Positions 53,887 to 62,814 of a stretch of DNA of 64,000 bases are shown piece by piece (the first letter of the stretch is position 1; each line of letters starts with the position of its first letter). This DNA comes from Mucilaginibacter cryoferens. Its GTDB lineage: Bacteria > Bacteroidota > Bacteroidia > Sphingobacteriales > Sphingobacteriaceae. The DNA is taken from NCBI RefSeq assembly GCF_014205845.1, contig NZ_JACHCR010000014.1, positions 1 to 64,000 of the forward strand, in the 5' to 3' direction. The position numbers were made by a program, and so were the translations under genes. The notes under the pieces were generated by a model, which saw nothing but the letters and a program-made list of their open reading frames with translations, was not told the origin of the DNA and ran no database searches.

Positions 53887-54732
53887 TTATTTTAATCGTG
53901 CTTTAAAAAAGGATATGGTATTGGCATAAGCGTTTTTGGTTGCATCGCTGTTATAGGCCGGGTTGCTTGGGTTAGCAAAGCCATGGTCGGCATCATACTG
54001 GTGCAGGTATAGTTTTTTGCCGGCTCCTTTCATATCGGTAGTAAATTTGCCTACCACTTTAGGGTTTATCCATTGGTCTTTATTGGCAAAATTGCCCAGC
54101 ACATCGCCGTTTAAGGTTTTTAAGCGGGCAACATCCTGCTCTGGCATACCATAGTACATTACGGTACCAACCAGTTTTTTACCGGCAAGTAAACCGGTTT
54201 GCAGGCTCCAGCCGCCGCCAAAGCACCAGCCTATGGTGGCAATGTGGGCACCTGTGCCTGTGTAGGCAATAGCTCCGTTGATAATGGCTTTGGCCCTGTC
54301 GTCATTTACACCTTGCATCAGTTTACCGGCATCTTTAGGATCGGTAGCTACTTTACCATCGTACAGGTCAAGGTCGATGATGTTTACGTTGCCCAGGTCG
54401 TTATAGATCTTTTCCGATTCGCGTTTTACAAAATCATTCAACCCCCACCATTCGTGAATTACCAGGATATAGTTGTTGGTAGGCGTTTTGGCTTTCAATA
54501 AATAAGCTGTCGACTCCTTGCCATCTGGGGTTTTGTAGGTAATATTTGTGCCAATGCTGCTTTGGAAGCGGATAGGTAGCGGCTTTAAATGCGCCATGCG
54601 GAATGTTGGGTTTGATGCCAGCATGGCAAACCGTTGTGTTGCCGATGGGTTGCTGCAGCAAACCACTTTGTGCTGTGCAAAAGCTAAGGTGCCCATGCCA
54701 ATTAATAAAGTAAGTAAGATCAATTTTTTCAT
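53887..54732 (-). CDS. dienelactone hydrolase family protein, exported
   Basis: A 281-aa alpha/beta hydrolase with a signal peptide (KKLILLTLLIGMGTLAFAQ). Catalytic signatures: the Cys nucleophile in IGWCFGGGWSLQ, Glu in VIHEWWGLNDFVK, and His near DADHGFANPS. The C-x-G-G nucleophile elbow is normal for dienelactone hydrolases, which open lactone rings in aromatic catabolism; exported versions act on unknown esters. Monocistronic, ending at a strong terminator. Confidence 0.9.
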   Translation of the reverse strand: MKKLILLTLLIGMGTLAFAQHKVVCCSNPSATQRFAMLASNPTFRMAHLKPLPIRFQSSIGTNITYKTPDGKESTAYLLKAKTPTNNYILVIHEWWGLNDFVKRESEKIYNDLGNVNIIDLDLYDGKVATDPKDAGKLMQGVNDDRAKAIINGAIAYTGTGAHIATIGWCFGGGWSLQTGLLAGKKLVGTVMYYGMPEQDVARLKTLNGDVLGNFANKDQWINPKVVGKFTTDMKGAGKKLYLHQYDADHGFANPSNPAYNSDATKNAYANTISFFKARLK

Positions 54733-55191
54733 GACTGGATTGTTTTGTTGTTATAGTTTAATAACAATTACGTTTGGTAGATGATTTGCGTTGCGGGCAG
54801 ATAAAAATATTTGCCTGCTGGTTTTAAATCAAATCTAATAAAACTCTTGCATGCATTGGGCATAAGTAGCTCCAATGGGGATGCCCCTAATTTAGTGTGA
54901 TATTTACACGTATGAGAAACTCTTAAAGTAATGTTAATTTTCAGTTGATTTTCGGCACTTTTAATATGGGGTCTGTTTTTTATATCTTTCTAATAATCAG
55001 CTATAAGGCTATTTTATTTAATGATTCTGCTAATTGGGTATTCGGTTTCAATTTGCCAATAAGTTAATACCGGGTTTATTTGTTGCTAACATCATATGCG
55101 TTTTTTTGCGGCTAAAATCATTGCTGTTAAATTGCTTATGGCAGCAATAGTGTTACAGACAATGGATGCTAAAACAATTTAATTGAAACTT
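54733..55191. other. intergenic region, no gene supported
   Basis: About 460 bp between the hydrolase and the SusC fossil; AT-rich, no strong repeat noticed. It may hold part of the SusC/SusD promoter. Confidence 0.35.
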
Positions 55192-55263
55192 ATGAAAAGA
55201 AATTACAAATGTGTTTTACGGTTTTTCGGGCTCCGGGAAAGCGGCTGTCGGGCAGGTATTTAG
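55192..55263 (+). pseudogene. fossil copy of a SusC gene start
   Basis: ATGAAAAGAAATTACAAATG opens a frame reading MKRNYKCVLRFFGLRESG that stops after 23 codons. The real SusC gene 389 bp downstream begins MKKNYKCFLRLFF, and the flanking TTTAATTG is also shared. It is probably a decayed duplicate of the gene start, or an ancestral start isolated by insertion. Confidence 0.5.
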
Positions 55264-55580
55264 TCGGTTCGAATTGTTCACCTTGTTCATATATAAAAAC
55301 ACCATTCATTTTATTCATTATCACCTTGGCGAAACTTAAACGTTTTTTTTGACAGAGAAAATATTTCTTTAACTCAGAGGCACAAAAAAAATAACAAATC
55401 GGCCCTTTTTTGACACAATTTTGAGCCAATATCTGCCAAAGTATTCAACCTGTGGTGAATAAAACTCAACAGGCTGGTGAGGAGGGCTGTGCATGATTGG
55501 GTGCCGCTTAATATTTTTCTATCATTGCCATCACTTTCTATAAACCCCAATATTTCACTTTTTAATTGTTTCTAAAACTT

Positions 55581-58580
55581 ATGAAAAAAAATTACAAATG
55601 TTTTTTAAGGCTGTTTTTTGATGCAAGGCAAACGGCCACATTGCTGTTATTTATGCTGATTGCATCGGCAAGCGCATTTGCGCAACAAGGTAGTGTAATA
55701 CGGGGTACCGTTACCGACGAGAACAACGCCCCTCTTCCCGGTGTTGTGATAACAGTAAAAAGTTCGGGCAAGTCAACATCAACAAACAGTGGCGGTGTTT
55801 ACCAGGTAACCGTAAACGGTACCAATGATGTTTTAAAATTTACATTTTTAGGCTCGGTACCCAAAGAAGTAACCGTTGGGAGCAAAACCATTGTTAACGT
55901 TACGCTGGTAACCGATACCAAGCAATTAAAAGATGTAGTGGTTATTGGTTACGGCACATCAAGCCGCAAAGATGTAACGGGAGCTATCACTTCGATAAAG
56001 GCTGAAGATTTTAATCAGGGCGTATTAACAAGCCCGGCCGAGCTTTTGCAAGGTAAAGTGGCGGGCTTAAATATTACCAAAAGTGGCGACCCCAACAAAC
56101 CGGCGGCAACCATTTTAAGGGGGCCATCAACCCTGCGCGAGGGCGCCGCACAGGAGCCTTTTTACGTAATTGACGGTGTGCCTGGAGCATCTATTGATTT
56201 GCTGGCACCTGCCGATATTGAAAGCATCGATGTGTTGAAAGATGCATCATCTACAGCTATTTATGGCTCACGCGCTGCCAATGGGGTAATTATTGTTACC
56301 ACCAGGCGGTCGAAAGCAGGCCAAAACAGGTTAACTTATAGTGCTTACGGTGCTATGGAAAAAGTATCAAAAACCATTGCGATGCTTACCGGCGATGAGT
56401 TGCGCAAATACCTGGCCGATAATGGTGTAGCCCCATTAAAACAGCCAGTGGATGACGATGGTTCAAATACCAACTGGCAGCAGCTGGCCGAAAGAACAGG
56501 TTATTCGCAAAACCACAACCTGTCATACAGTGGTGCGGGTACCAATGCCGATTACGGTGCAAGCGTAAATTATTTAAAAAACAATGGTATACTAAAAAAT
56601 ACCAGCATGCAGCGCACTATTTATAAAGGCTATATTAACCAGCGTTTTTTTGACGATAGGCTTAAATTGGGATTAACACTAACCAACAGTGCTACCAAAA
56701 ACAACGATATTGTTCAGTCGCAGGTATTACCTGCCATTTTGTTTTACCTGCCTACGGTAAGCCCGTTTAATCCCGATGGTAGCTACAAAGAAAATTACCA
56801 GCGTACAGGCAGCGGTACTTTAAACCCATTGTCGCTCATCAACAATAACTTTATCAATACCGATAACAACAAAACGCTTATAAATGGTATGGCACAGGTT
56901 GATATTGTGAAAGGTTTGAAGTTTACGCTTTCCGGATCGACCCAAAAGGAGCAAAACAACGTAAATACTTATTACAATAGCCAATCGGGCCTGGCCGTAG
57001 GGGCCAATGGCGTGGCTAACCGTAGTGCTTATGCCAACACCAGCAATGTAGTTGAAGCTTATTTTAACTACGACAGGGTTTTTGGTGAGCACACACTTAA
57101 ATTACTGGGCGGTTACTCCTATCAGCAAGACAGGACCAATGATGGTTTTGGTGTGCAAACACAAGGCTTTAGTAATGATAATTTAACTTACAATAACCTG
57201 TCTTTTTCAAACCCTTCAAACCTGTCTCAAATAATATTCAATCCTAACTACATTTCAACGTTAAGGTTAATATCTTATTACGGACGCGTGCAATACCAGT
57301 TTTCTAACAAGTATATGCTGCAGGCTTCATTAAGGGAAGATGGTTCATCGGCATTTGGTTTAAACGTGCGCCATGGCTACTTTCCGGCTGCTTCTGCCGG
57401 CTGGAAGATCATCAGCGAGGATTTTATGAAAGCGATACCGGTTATTAGCGATCTGAAGCTAAGGGCTGGTTATGGTGTATCTGGTAACAGCTTAGGTTTT
57501 GATGCTTTTACCGCGCAACTAATTTACGGTACCCCTCCGGGCGGTGGTAAGTTTTTAAGCAATGGTAGTATTGTTAACCCTATTGGGCCTGTACGTAATG
57601 ATAACCCCGATTTGAAATGGGAAAGTACAGCTACAACTAACATTGGTTTAGATTTTGGCTTGCTTAATAACCGCATTACCGGTTCGGTAGATTATTACAT
57701 CAAAAAAACCTCCGATCTGATTTATACCTACCCGGTATCAGCCACAGAATATTTTTATCCGTTTTATACGGCCAATGTAGGGTCAATGAAAAATAGCGGT
57801 ATCGAGGTGGTATTAAACTTTATTCCGGTAAAAACAAGCAGCTTTACCTGGCGTTCGTCATTCAACGTATCACATAACAAAAACGTGGTTGAAAGCTTAT
57901 CAAACAATAAGTTTTCTTTACCTTATATACAAACTGCACAGTTGGGCGGTAAAGGCCAATCTGGCAATTACAGCCAAATTATTCAGCAGGGTTATGCCGT
58001 TGGCACCTATTACCTATGGCATTATTTAGGCAAAAATGCCGATGGTGTAAGTACCTACCAAAAAGCCGATGGCTCAACAACAGCAGCACAGCCACTTACT
58101 ACCGATGAACGTATTACGGGCAACGCACAGCCCAAGTTAATTTACGGCTGGACCAACAGTTTCTTTTACAAAAATTTCGATTTTAATTTCCTGATACGTG
58201 GTGTTTATGGCAACCAGATTTTGAATGCTACCCTGGCCGGTTTAAATAACCCTACCGATTCAAAACTGCAAAACATTCCAAGATTTACCCTTGGCGAATC
58301 GTTTAAAGATGTGAATGCTTATTTGATATCAGATCGTTTTCTGGAAAGCGGATCGTACCTGCGTTTGGATAATGCTACTTTGGGTTACACTATTAAGCCA
58401 CATACTCAGGCTATCAAAAGCTTACGTTTTTATGCGTCGGGCAACAACCTTTTTATCATAACCAAATACAAGGGTGTTGATCCGGAGATTAATATGGGCG
58501 GTTTAACCCCAGGTATTGATAACAATAACTTTTACCCTAAAACACGCACACTTAGTTTCGGTGTAACCGCATCATTTTAA
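55581..58580 (+). CDS. SusC/RagA-type TonB-linked outer-membrane transporter
   Basis: A 999-aa transporter. I use ATG 55581 (an in-frame TTG at 55566 is not needed). Signal peptide to about residue 40 (LLFMLIASASAFAQ), carboxypeptidase-D regulatory-like domain (about 45-115, RGTVTDENNAPLPGVVITV), plug with VVIGYGTSSRKDVTGAI and ADIESIDVLKDASSTAIYGS, then barrel. It pairs with the SusD gene 23 bp downstream. The following PI-PLC and DUF4097 genes have their own terminators and need not be related. Confidence 0.95.
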   Translation: MKKNYKCFLRLFFDARQTATLLLFMLIASASAFAQQGSVIRGTVTDENNAPLPGVVITVKSSGKSTSTNSGGVYQVTVNGTNDVLKFTFLGSVPKEVTVGSKTIVNVTLVTDTKQLKDVVVIGYGTSSRKDVTGAITSIKAEDFNQGVLTSPAELLQGKVAGLNITKSGDPNKPAATILRGPSTLREGAAQEPFYVIDGVPGASIDLLAPADIESIDVLKDASSTAIYGSRAANGVIIVTTRRSKAGQNRLTYSAYGAMEKVSKTIAMLTGDELRKYLADNGVAPLKQPVDDDGSNTNWQQLAERTGYSQNHNLSYSGAGTNADYGASVNYLKNNGILKNTSMQRTIYKGYINQRFFDDRLKLGLTLTNSATKNNDIVQSQVLPAILFYLPTVSPFNPDGSYKENYQRTGSGTLNPLSLINNNFINTDNNKTLINGMAQVDIVKGLKFTLSGSTQKEQNNVNTYYNSQSGLAVGANGVANRSAYANTSNVVEAYFNYDRVFGEHTLKLLGGYSYQQDRTNDGFGVQTQGFSNDNLTYNNLSFSNPSNLSQIIFNPNYISTLRLISYYGRVQYQFSNKYMLQASLREDGSSAFGLNVRHGYFPAASAGWKIISEDFMKAIPVISDLKLRAGYGVSGNSLGFDAFTAQLIYGTPPGGGKFLSNGSIVNPIGPVRNDNPDLKWESTATTNIGLDFGLLNNRITGSVDYYIKKTSDLIYTYPVSATEYFYPFYTANVGSMKNSGIEVVLNFIPVKTSSFTWRSSFNVSHNKNVVESLSNNKFSLPYIQTAQLGGKGQSGNYSQIIQQGYAVGTYYLWHYLGKNADGVSTYQKADGSTTAAQPLTTDERITGNAQPKLIYGWTNSFFYKNFDFNFLIRGVYGNQILNATLAGLNNPTDSKLQNIPRFTLGESFKDVNAYLISDRFLESGSYLRLDNATLGYTIKPHTQAIKSLRFYASGNNLFIITKYKGVDPEINMGGLTPGIDNNNFYPKTRTLSFGVTASF

Positions 58581-58603
58581 AACATTAAGTTAAAAAGATT
58601 CAG

Positions 58604-60190
58604 ATGAAAAAGATATTAGTAATATGTGTGGCGGCAATTGCCATTATGAGTACATATTCATGTACAAAATTAAGCGTACCTGTCGAGTCGCAGTACGTAA
58701 AATCAAACTTCCCGGTTACCGATGCCGATTATAACGCTTTGTTGGGAACCATTTATTCAAACCTTTCGTCGCAGTTTGCTGTACCTTACTGGCGCATGCA
58801 GGAGTTGTCGACAGATGAGGCTATTATCCCTGCCCGCGATGGTAACTTTGATGATGGTGGCCAGTATAGGCAATTGCATTACCACTCCTGGACGTTTGAC
58901 CATACCAACGTAATTGGTATTTGGCAATGGGGCTTTGGCGGTGTAAATACCTGTAATCGTATCCTTAGTGTTATTAACGCGTCTACATCATCGGCTGCAA
59001 AAAAGGCATCCTCGATGGCCGAAGTAAGAGCCATGCGCGCGCTGTACTACTATTTTATGATGGATTTGTACGGCAACGTACCCATTATTACCGATTTTCC
59101 GGTTACAGCCTTGCCTGCAACACAGTCCCGCACCAAAGTGTACCAGTTTATTGAAAGCGAGCTTTTAAGCGTTCAGCAGCAATTACCAATCAAAAGCAGC
59201 ACCAATTCTACTTTATATTATGGCCGTCCTACCAAAGCAATGGTTTTTGCATTGTTGGAGAAGATGTACCTTAATGCCCAGGTTTATACTGGTACGGCTA
59301 ATTATACAGGTGCGGTAGCCATGGCCGATAGTGTTTTAAAGAATACCAACTACAGCCTCGATGCCCGGTACCGCGATATATTTTTACCAAACAATGGCCC
59401 CCAAATTAACGAAACTATATTTGCTATCCCTTATGATCAGCAAATTCCGGGCAACCAGTTTACCCGGTTTGGTTTCTTTTTTTACTTGTCGTCGGCCTAT
59501 GGTTTGAACGTAAATTTAAGTATTGCCATGAGTACCACACCCGATTTTTATAACAGGTTTAACCTGCCAAATGATGTGCGTTCAAATACATGGCTGGCCG
59601 GGGCACAGTTTTTACCAGATGGCAATGGCGGTTTTACCTCAACCCCGGCATACTACCCTGGTACAACTACCCAAATTTATCTTGAGCCTAAGTTAACCCT
59701 GGTGCCAGGTAAACCTATGGATTTGGGTAATACGCTTGCCAGTCAGTCCGAAGGCGTACGCTCGATAAAATACTATCCAGATCCTACCATTATACAGGCT
59801 ACCCGTTTAAACGGCAACGATGTACCCGTTTTACGTTTGGCCGATGTGATACTGATGAAAGCCGAAGCAATTTTACGTGGCGCCCCTGCCACAACTGTAA
59901 ACGGCGAACTGCAAACGCCCGATGTGCTGATAAACAAGATCCGTACACGTGCCGGTGCACCTACCGGATCGGGCTTTTCGCTGGACAATTTATTGGATGA
60001 GCGCGCCCGCGAATTTTCATGGGAAGCATGGCGCCGTAACGATTTGATCCGTTATGGTAAATTTGAGGTAGAATACCCGCTGCCAAATGATGTGCTGAGC
60101 ATGAATAAGGATATTACCCGCAGGCTTTACCCTATCCCATCAACAGAAATTAAACTGAACCCTAACCTGGTACAAAACCCTGGTTATTAA
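58604..60190 (+). CDS. RagB/SusD-family nutrient-binding lipoprotein
   Basis: A 528-aa surface lipoprotein (lipobox near SYSC, Cys about 20; ICVAAIAIMSTYSCTKL). SusD signatures include AEVRAMRALYYYFMMDLYGN, the TPR-like LLEKMYLNAQVY and the C-terminal LLDERAREFSWEAWRRND followed by IRYGKF. It completes the SusC/SusD uptake pair. The substrate is not evident; no hydrolase for a glycan adjoins. Confidence 0.95.
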   Translation: MKKILVICVAAIAIMSTYSCTKLSVPVESQYVKSNFPVTDADYNALLGTIYSNLSSQFAVPYWRMQELSTDEAIIPARDGNFDDGGQYRQLHYHSWTFDHTNVIGIWQWGFGGVNTCNRILSVINASTSSAAKKASSMAEVRAMRALYYYFMMDLYGNVPIITDFPVTALPATQSRTKVYQFIESELLSVQQQLPIKSSTNSTLYYGRPTKAMVFALLEKMYLNAQVYTGTANYTGAVAMADSVLKNTNYSLDARYRDIFLPNNGPQINETIFAIPYDQQIPGNQFTRFGFFFYLSSAYGLNVNLSIAMSTTPDFYNRFNLPNDVRSNTWLAGAQFLPDGNGGFTSTPAYYPGTTTQIYLEPKLTLVPGKPMDLGNTLASQSEGVRSIKYYPDPTIIQATRLNGNDVPVLRLADVILMKAEAILRGAPATTVNGELQTPDVLINKIRTRAGAPTGSGFSLDNLLDERAREFSWEAWRRNDLIRYGKFEVEYPLPNDVLSMNKDITRRLYPIPSTEIKLNPNLVQNPGY

Positions 60191-60205
60191 TAATTGTTAA
60201 TATAT

Positions 60206-60239
60206 AATAAGGGCAAAAGGTACATCTTTTGCCCTTATT
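60206..60239 (+). terminator. terminator of the susC-susD pair
   Basis: Perfect 14-bp stem AATAAGGGCAAAAG/CTTTTGCCCTTATT with a 6-nt loop. Confidence 0.85.
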
Positions 60240-60270
60240 GCGTTTAAATTACACAGCTAAATAAATAATT

Positions 60271-61350
60271 ATGAAACTTATTAGTGGACTACTGGTAAGC
60301 CTTTTATTCCCGCTGTTGGTTTTTAAAACCGACACAGGTGATGTTACCATCAACAAGATCCAGGTTATAGGGTCTCATAACAGTTATAAAGAAGCGATCA
60401 ACCCCAAACTATTCAAGTTATTGCAAGCCAGAGATTCTGTAGGGATGAGTAAAATTGATTATGAACATATCAGTCTTACAGACCAATTGAACCTTGGCCT
60501 TTTAAACCTCGAAATAGATGTTTATTCTGATGAGAAAGGGGGTAAATACGCCCACCCAAAAGCTTTACAATGGGTTAAGGACCAACCTCCGTTTGATCCG
60601 AAGGGCGAGATGATGGAGCCGGGTTTTAAAGTGTTTCATGTTATTGATCTGGATTTTAGAAGTCATTGTTTGACGCTTAAAGATGGATTGCAGCAATTAA
60701 AAGCATGGTCGGATGCCCATCCTGATCATAACCCTGTGTTTATTACTATCGAACCCAAAGACGAAAAACCGAAGAACCCAATGTTTTCTATACCTGAGGT
60801 TTTTACCGAAAAAACCTTTGAAGAATTGGATAAAGCATTTCTTGATTACCTGGGGGCCGACAAAATTATTACGCCCGATGAGGTAAGGGGTAAATATGCT
60901 ACGCTGGAAAAGGCGGTACTGCATAATAATTGGCCAACATTAAAAGCTGCAAGAGGTAAATTCTTGTTTATTCTGGATGCGAAAGAGCGTAAAAAGGATC
61001 TATATATTGCAGGTCATCCGTCATTGAAAGGCAGAGTTTTGTTTGCTAATGCTGAAGCCGGTACACCTGAAGCCGCAGCTATGATCCTCAATAATCCAAA
61101 AGACCCGCAAATAAAAGAACTGGTAAAGAAGGGGTATATCATCCGCACAAGGGCCGATAGTGATACCAAAGAAGCCCGGGAAAACGACAATAGTAGTTTT
61201 GAAGCAGCAAAAGAATCGGGAGCGCAAATTATCACCACAGACTATTATCAAAAAAGCACACACTTTAAATCTGATTATGTGGTGAGTTTTGATGGAGCCA
61301 GCAAATATTTCCGTTTAAATCCGGTGTTTGCCGGTAAGGGAACCAAATAA
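60271..61350 (+). CDS. phosphatidylinositol-specific phospholipase C-like protein, exported
   Basis: A 359-aa exported protein of the Ca2+-dependent PI-PLC group. Signal peptide (KLISGLLVSLLFPLLVFK), then the X-box-like catalytic start IQVIGSHNSYKEAI with the first catalytic His, ISLTDQLNLGLLNLEIDVYS (Glu/Asp metal ligands), and the second His in VIDLDFRSHCL. It would cleave phosphoinositide or a glycerophospholipid analogue. Flanked by two terminators, so its own unit. Confidence 0.85.
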   Translation: MKLISGLLVSLLFPLLVFKTDTGDVTINKIQVIGSHNSYKEAINPKLFKLLQARDSVGMSKIDYEHISLTDQLNLGLLNLEIDVYSDEKGGKYAHPKALQWVKDQPPFDPKGEMMEPGFKVFHVIDLDFRSHCLTLKDGLQQLKAWSDAHPDHNPVFITIEPKDEKPKNPMFSIPEVFTEKTFEELDKAFLDYLGADKIITPDEVRGKYATLEKAVLHNNWPTLKAARGKFLFILDAKERKKDLYIAGHPSLKGRVLFANAEAGTPEAAAMILNNPKDPQIKELVKKGYIIRTRADSDTKEARENDNSSFEAAKESGAQIITTDYYQKSTHFKSDYVVSFDGASKYFRLNPVFAGKGTK

Positions 61351-61366
61351 CGGTATACCTCCTTAA

Positions 61367-61413
61367 AGAAAGAGAGATTGTTATGTGCTTTAGGCATGGC
61401 AATCTCTCTTTCT
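61367..61413 (+). terminator. terminator of the PI-PLC gene
   Basis: Perfect 14-bp stem AGAAAGAGAGATTG/CAATCTCTCTTTCT with a 19-nt loop, then TTT. Confidence 0.8.
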
Positions 61414-61587
61414 GTTTAATAAACCCCGTATGCCCAACAGCATGTGGTGATGCGCTAGGTCAGTAATGGAAATAATCACCTGCTTCCCGCTCAATTATAA
61501 CTTCCCTCCATAAAATAAAAATACTGCCCACTGCAACGGATAGGCTCCACCCGGTGTCTTATTTACATAAAACTAAACAAAAACATC

Positions 61588-62637
61588 ATGAAAACGTATA
61601 TTTTATCAGTCTTATTAGCCTGCCAAACTATTGCGGCAATGGCTCAAGACAATGACGGCAAAACACCATATCTAACCAAATCATTAGCAAGCGACGCCAT
61701 TAACAGTGTTGTTGTAAATACATCGGCAGGTGGTATTGAGGTAAGCGGCCGCGCCGGTGAGGCACCAAGGGTTGAGGTTTACATAAGGGGAAATAACGGT
61801 CACGAGCTATCAAAAGAAGAGATCAAAAAACGCCTTACCGAAGATTACGACCTGAGCGTTACCGTTACGGATCACGAGGTACGCGCCATAGCCAAAAACA
61901 AGCACGAAAACGGGAACTTTAACTGGAAAAAATCTATCAGTATTTCGTTTAAAATATTTGTGCCGCAACAGGTAGCTACAAATCTTTCTACCAGCGGTGG
62001 CGGCATCAGTTTAGATAACTTAAAAGGCAGCGAAACCTTTACCACCAGCGGCGGCGGCTTACGGGTTGATAAACTTTACGGAACCATTAAAGGGACTACC
62101 AGTGGTGGTGGTATTGAGGTTACCAACTCTGGCGATAACATTAACCTTACAACCAGTGGCGGTGGCATTATTGCCAAAAACTGTACCGGTAAAATTAAGT
62201 TAGCAACCAGTGGCGGCGGTTTACGCCTCGAAACCCTGAAAGGAACCATTAACGCGCAAACCAGTGGTGGCGGTGTTGAGGGCAGCAATATAGAGGGCGA
62301 GCTGGTTACCAGTACCTCTGGCGGCGGCATCGATCTTAAACAGATGAATTGTAGTTTAAGCGCATCAACAAGTGCAGGCAGCTTGCGCGCCCAAATGATA
62401 AAAGTGGGCAAATACTTAAAATTGGACGTAAGCTCTGGTAATATAGATTTGGAATTGCCTTTAAAACAAGGGCTTACTTTAGATTTAAAGGGCGATGGTA
62501 TTAACCAGCATCCATCAAAAATAAGCGGGTTTAGTGGTGAGTGGGATAATAATCATATAAAAGGTAGTGTAAATGGCGGCGGTGCACCGGTTACGGCTGA
62601 TGCATCAAGCGGAAACATTAGTTTAAGATTTAATTAA
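61588..62637 (+). CDS. DUF4097-family exported beta-strand-repeat protein
   Basis: A 349-aa exported protein with signal peptide (TYILSVLLACQTIAAMAQ). After a short domain it carries at least seven copies of a T-S-G-G-G-(I/L) turn spaced about 18-20 residues, the DUF4097 pattern, which predicts a right-handed beta-solenoid. No catalytic residues are seen. The function of the family is unknown; it may be an adhesin-like or structural envelope protein. Confidence 0.85.
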   Translation: MKTYILSVLLACQTIAAMAQDNDGKTPYLTKSLASDAINSVVVNTSAGGIEVSGRAGEAPRVEVYIRGNNGHELSKEEIKKRLTEDYDLSVTVTDHEVRAIAKNKHENGNFNWKKSISISFKIFVPQQVATNLSTSGGGISLDNLKGSETFTTSGGGLRVDKLYGTIKGTTSGGGIEVTNSGDNINLTTSGGGIIAKNCTGKIKLATSGGGLRLETLKGTINAQTSGGGVEGSNIEGELVTSTSGGGIDLKQMNCSLSASTSAGSLRAQMIKVGKYLKLDVSSGNIDLELPLKQGLTLDLKGDGINQHPSKISGFSGEWDNNHIKGSVNGGGAPVTADASSGNISLRFN

Positions 62638-62657
62638 GCAAGCCAATTAACAATAAC

Positions 62658-62692
62658 CGAAGCCTCAGATCGAACGATCCGGGGCTTTTTTG
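62658..62692 (+). terminator. terminator of the DUF4097 gene
   Basis: AAGCC...GATCG and CGATC...GGGCTT pair around a short loop (one mismatch), then TTTTTTGG. Confidence 0.75.
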
Positions 62693-62814
62693 GTTTAGTG
62701 TAACAAGGTAATAAAGCGTGAATAATATGCTTAAATAGTTGAATCCATTTAGCCCGATAGTTACGATTTTTACCTGCTGGGTGTGTACCGCCCGGTTTAC
62801 TTTAGTTGTTATAA

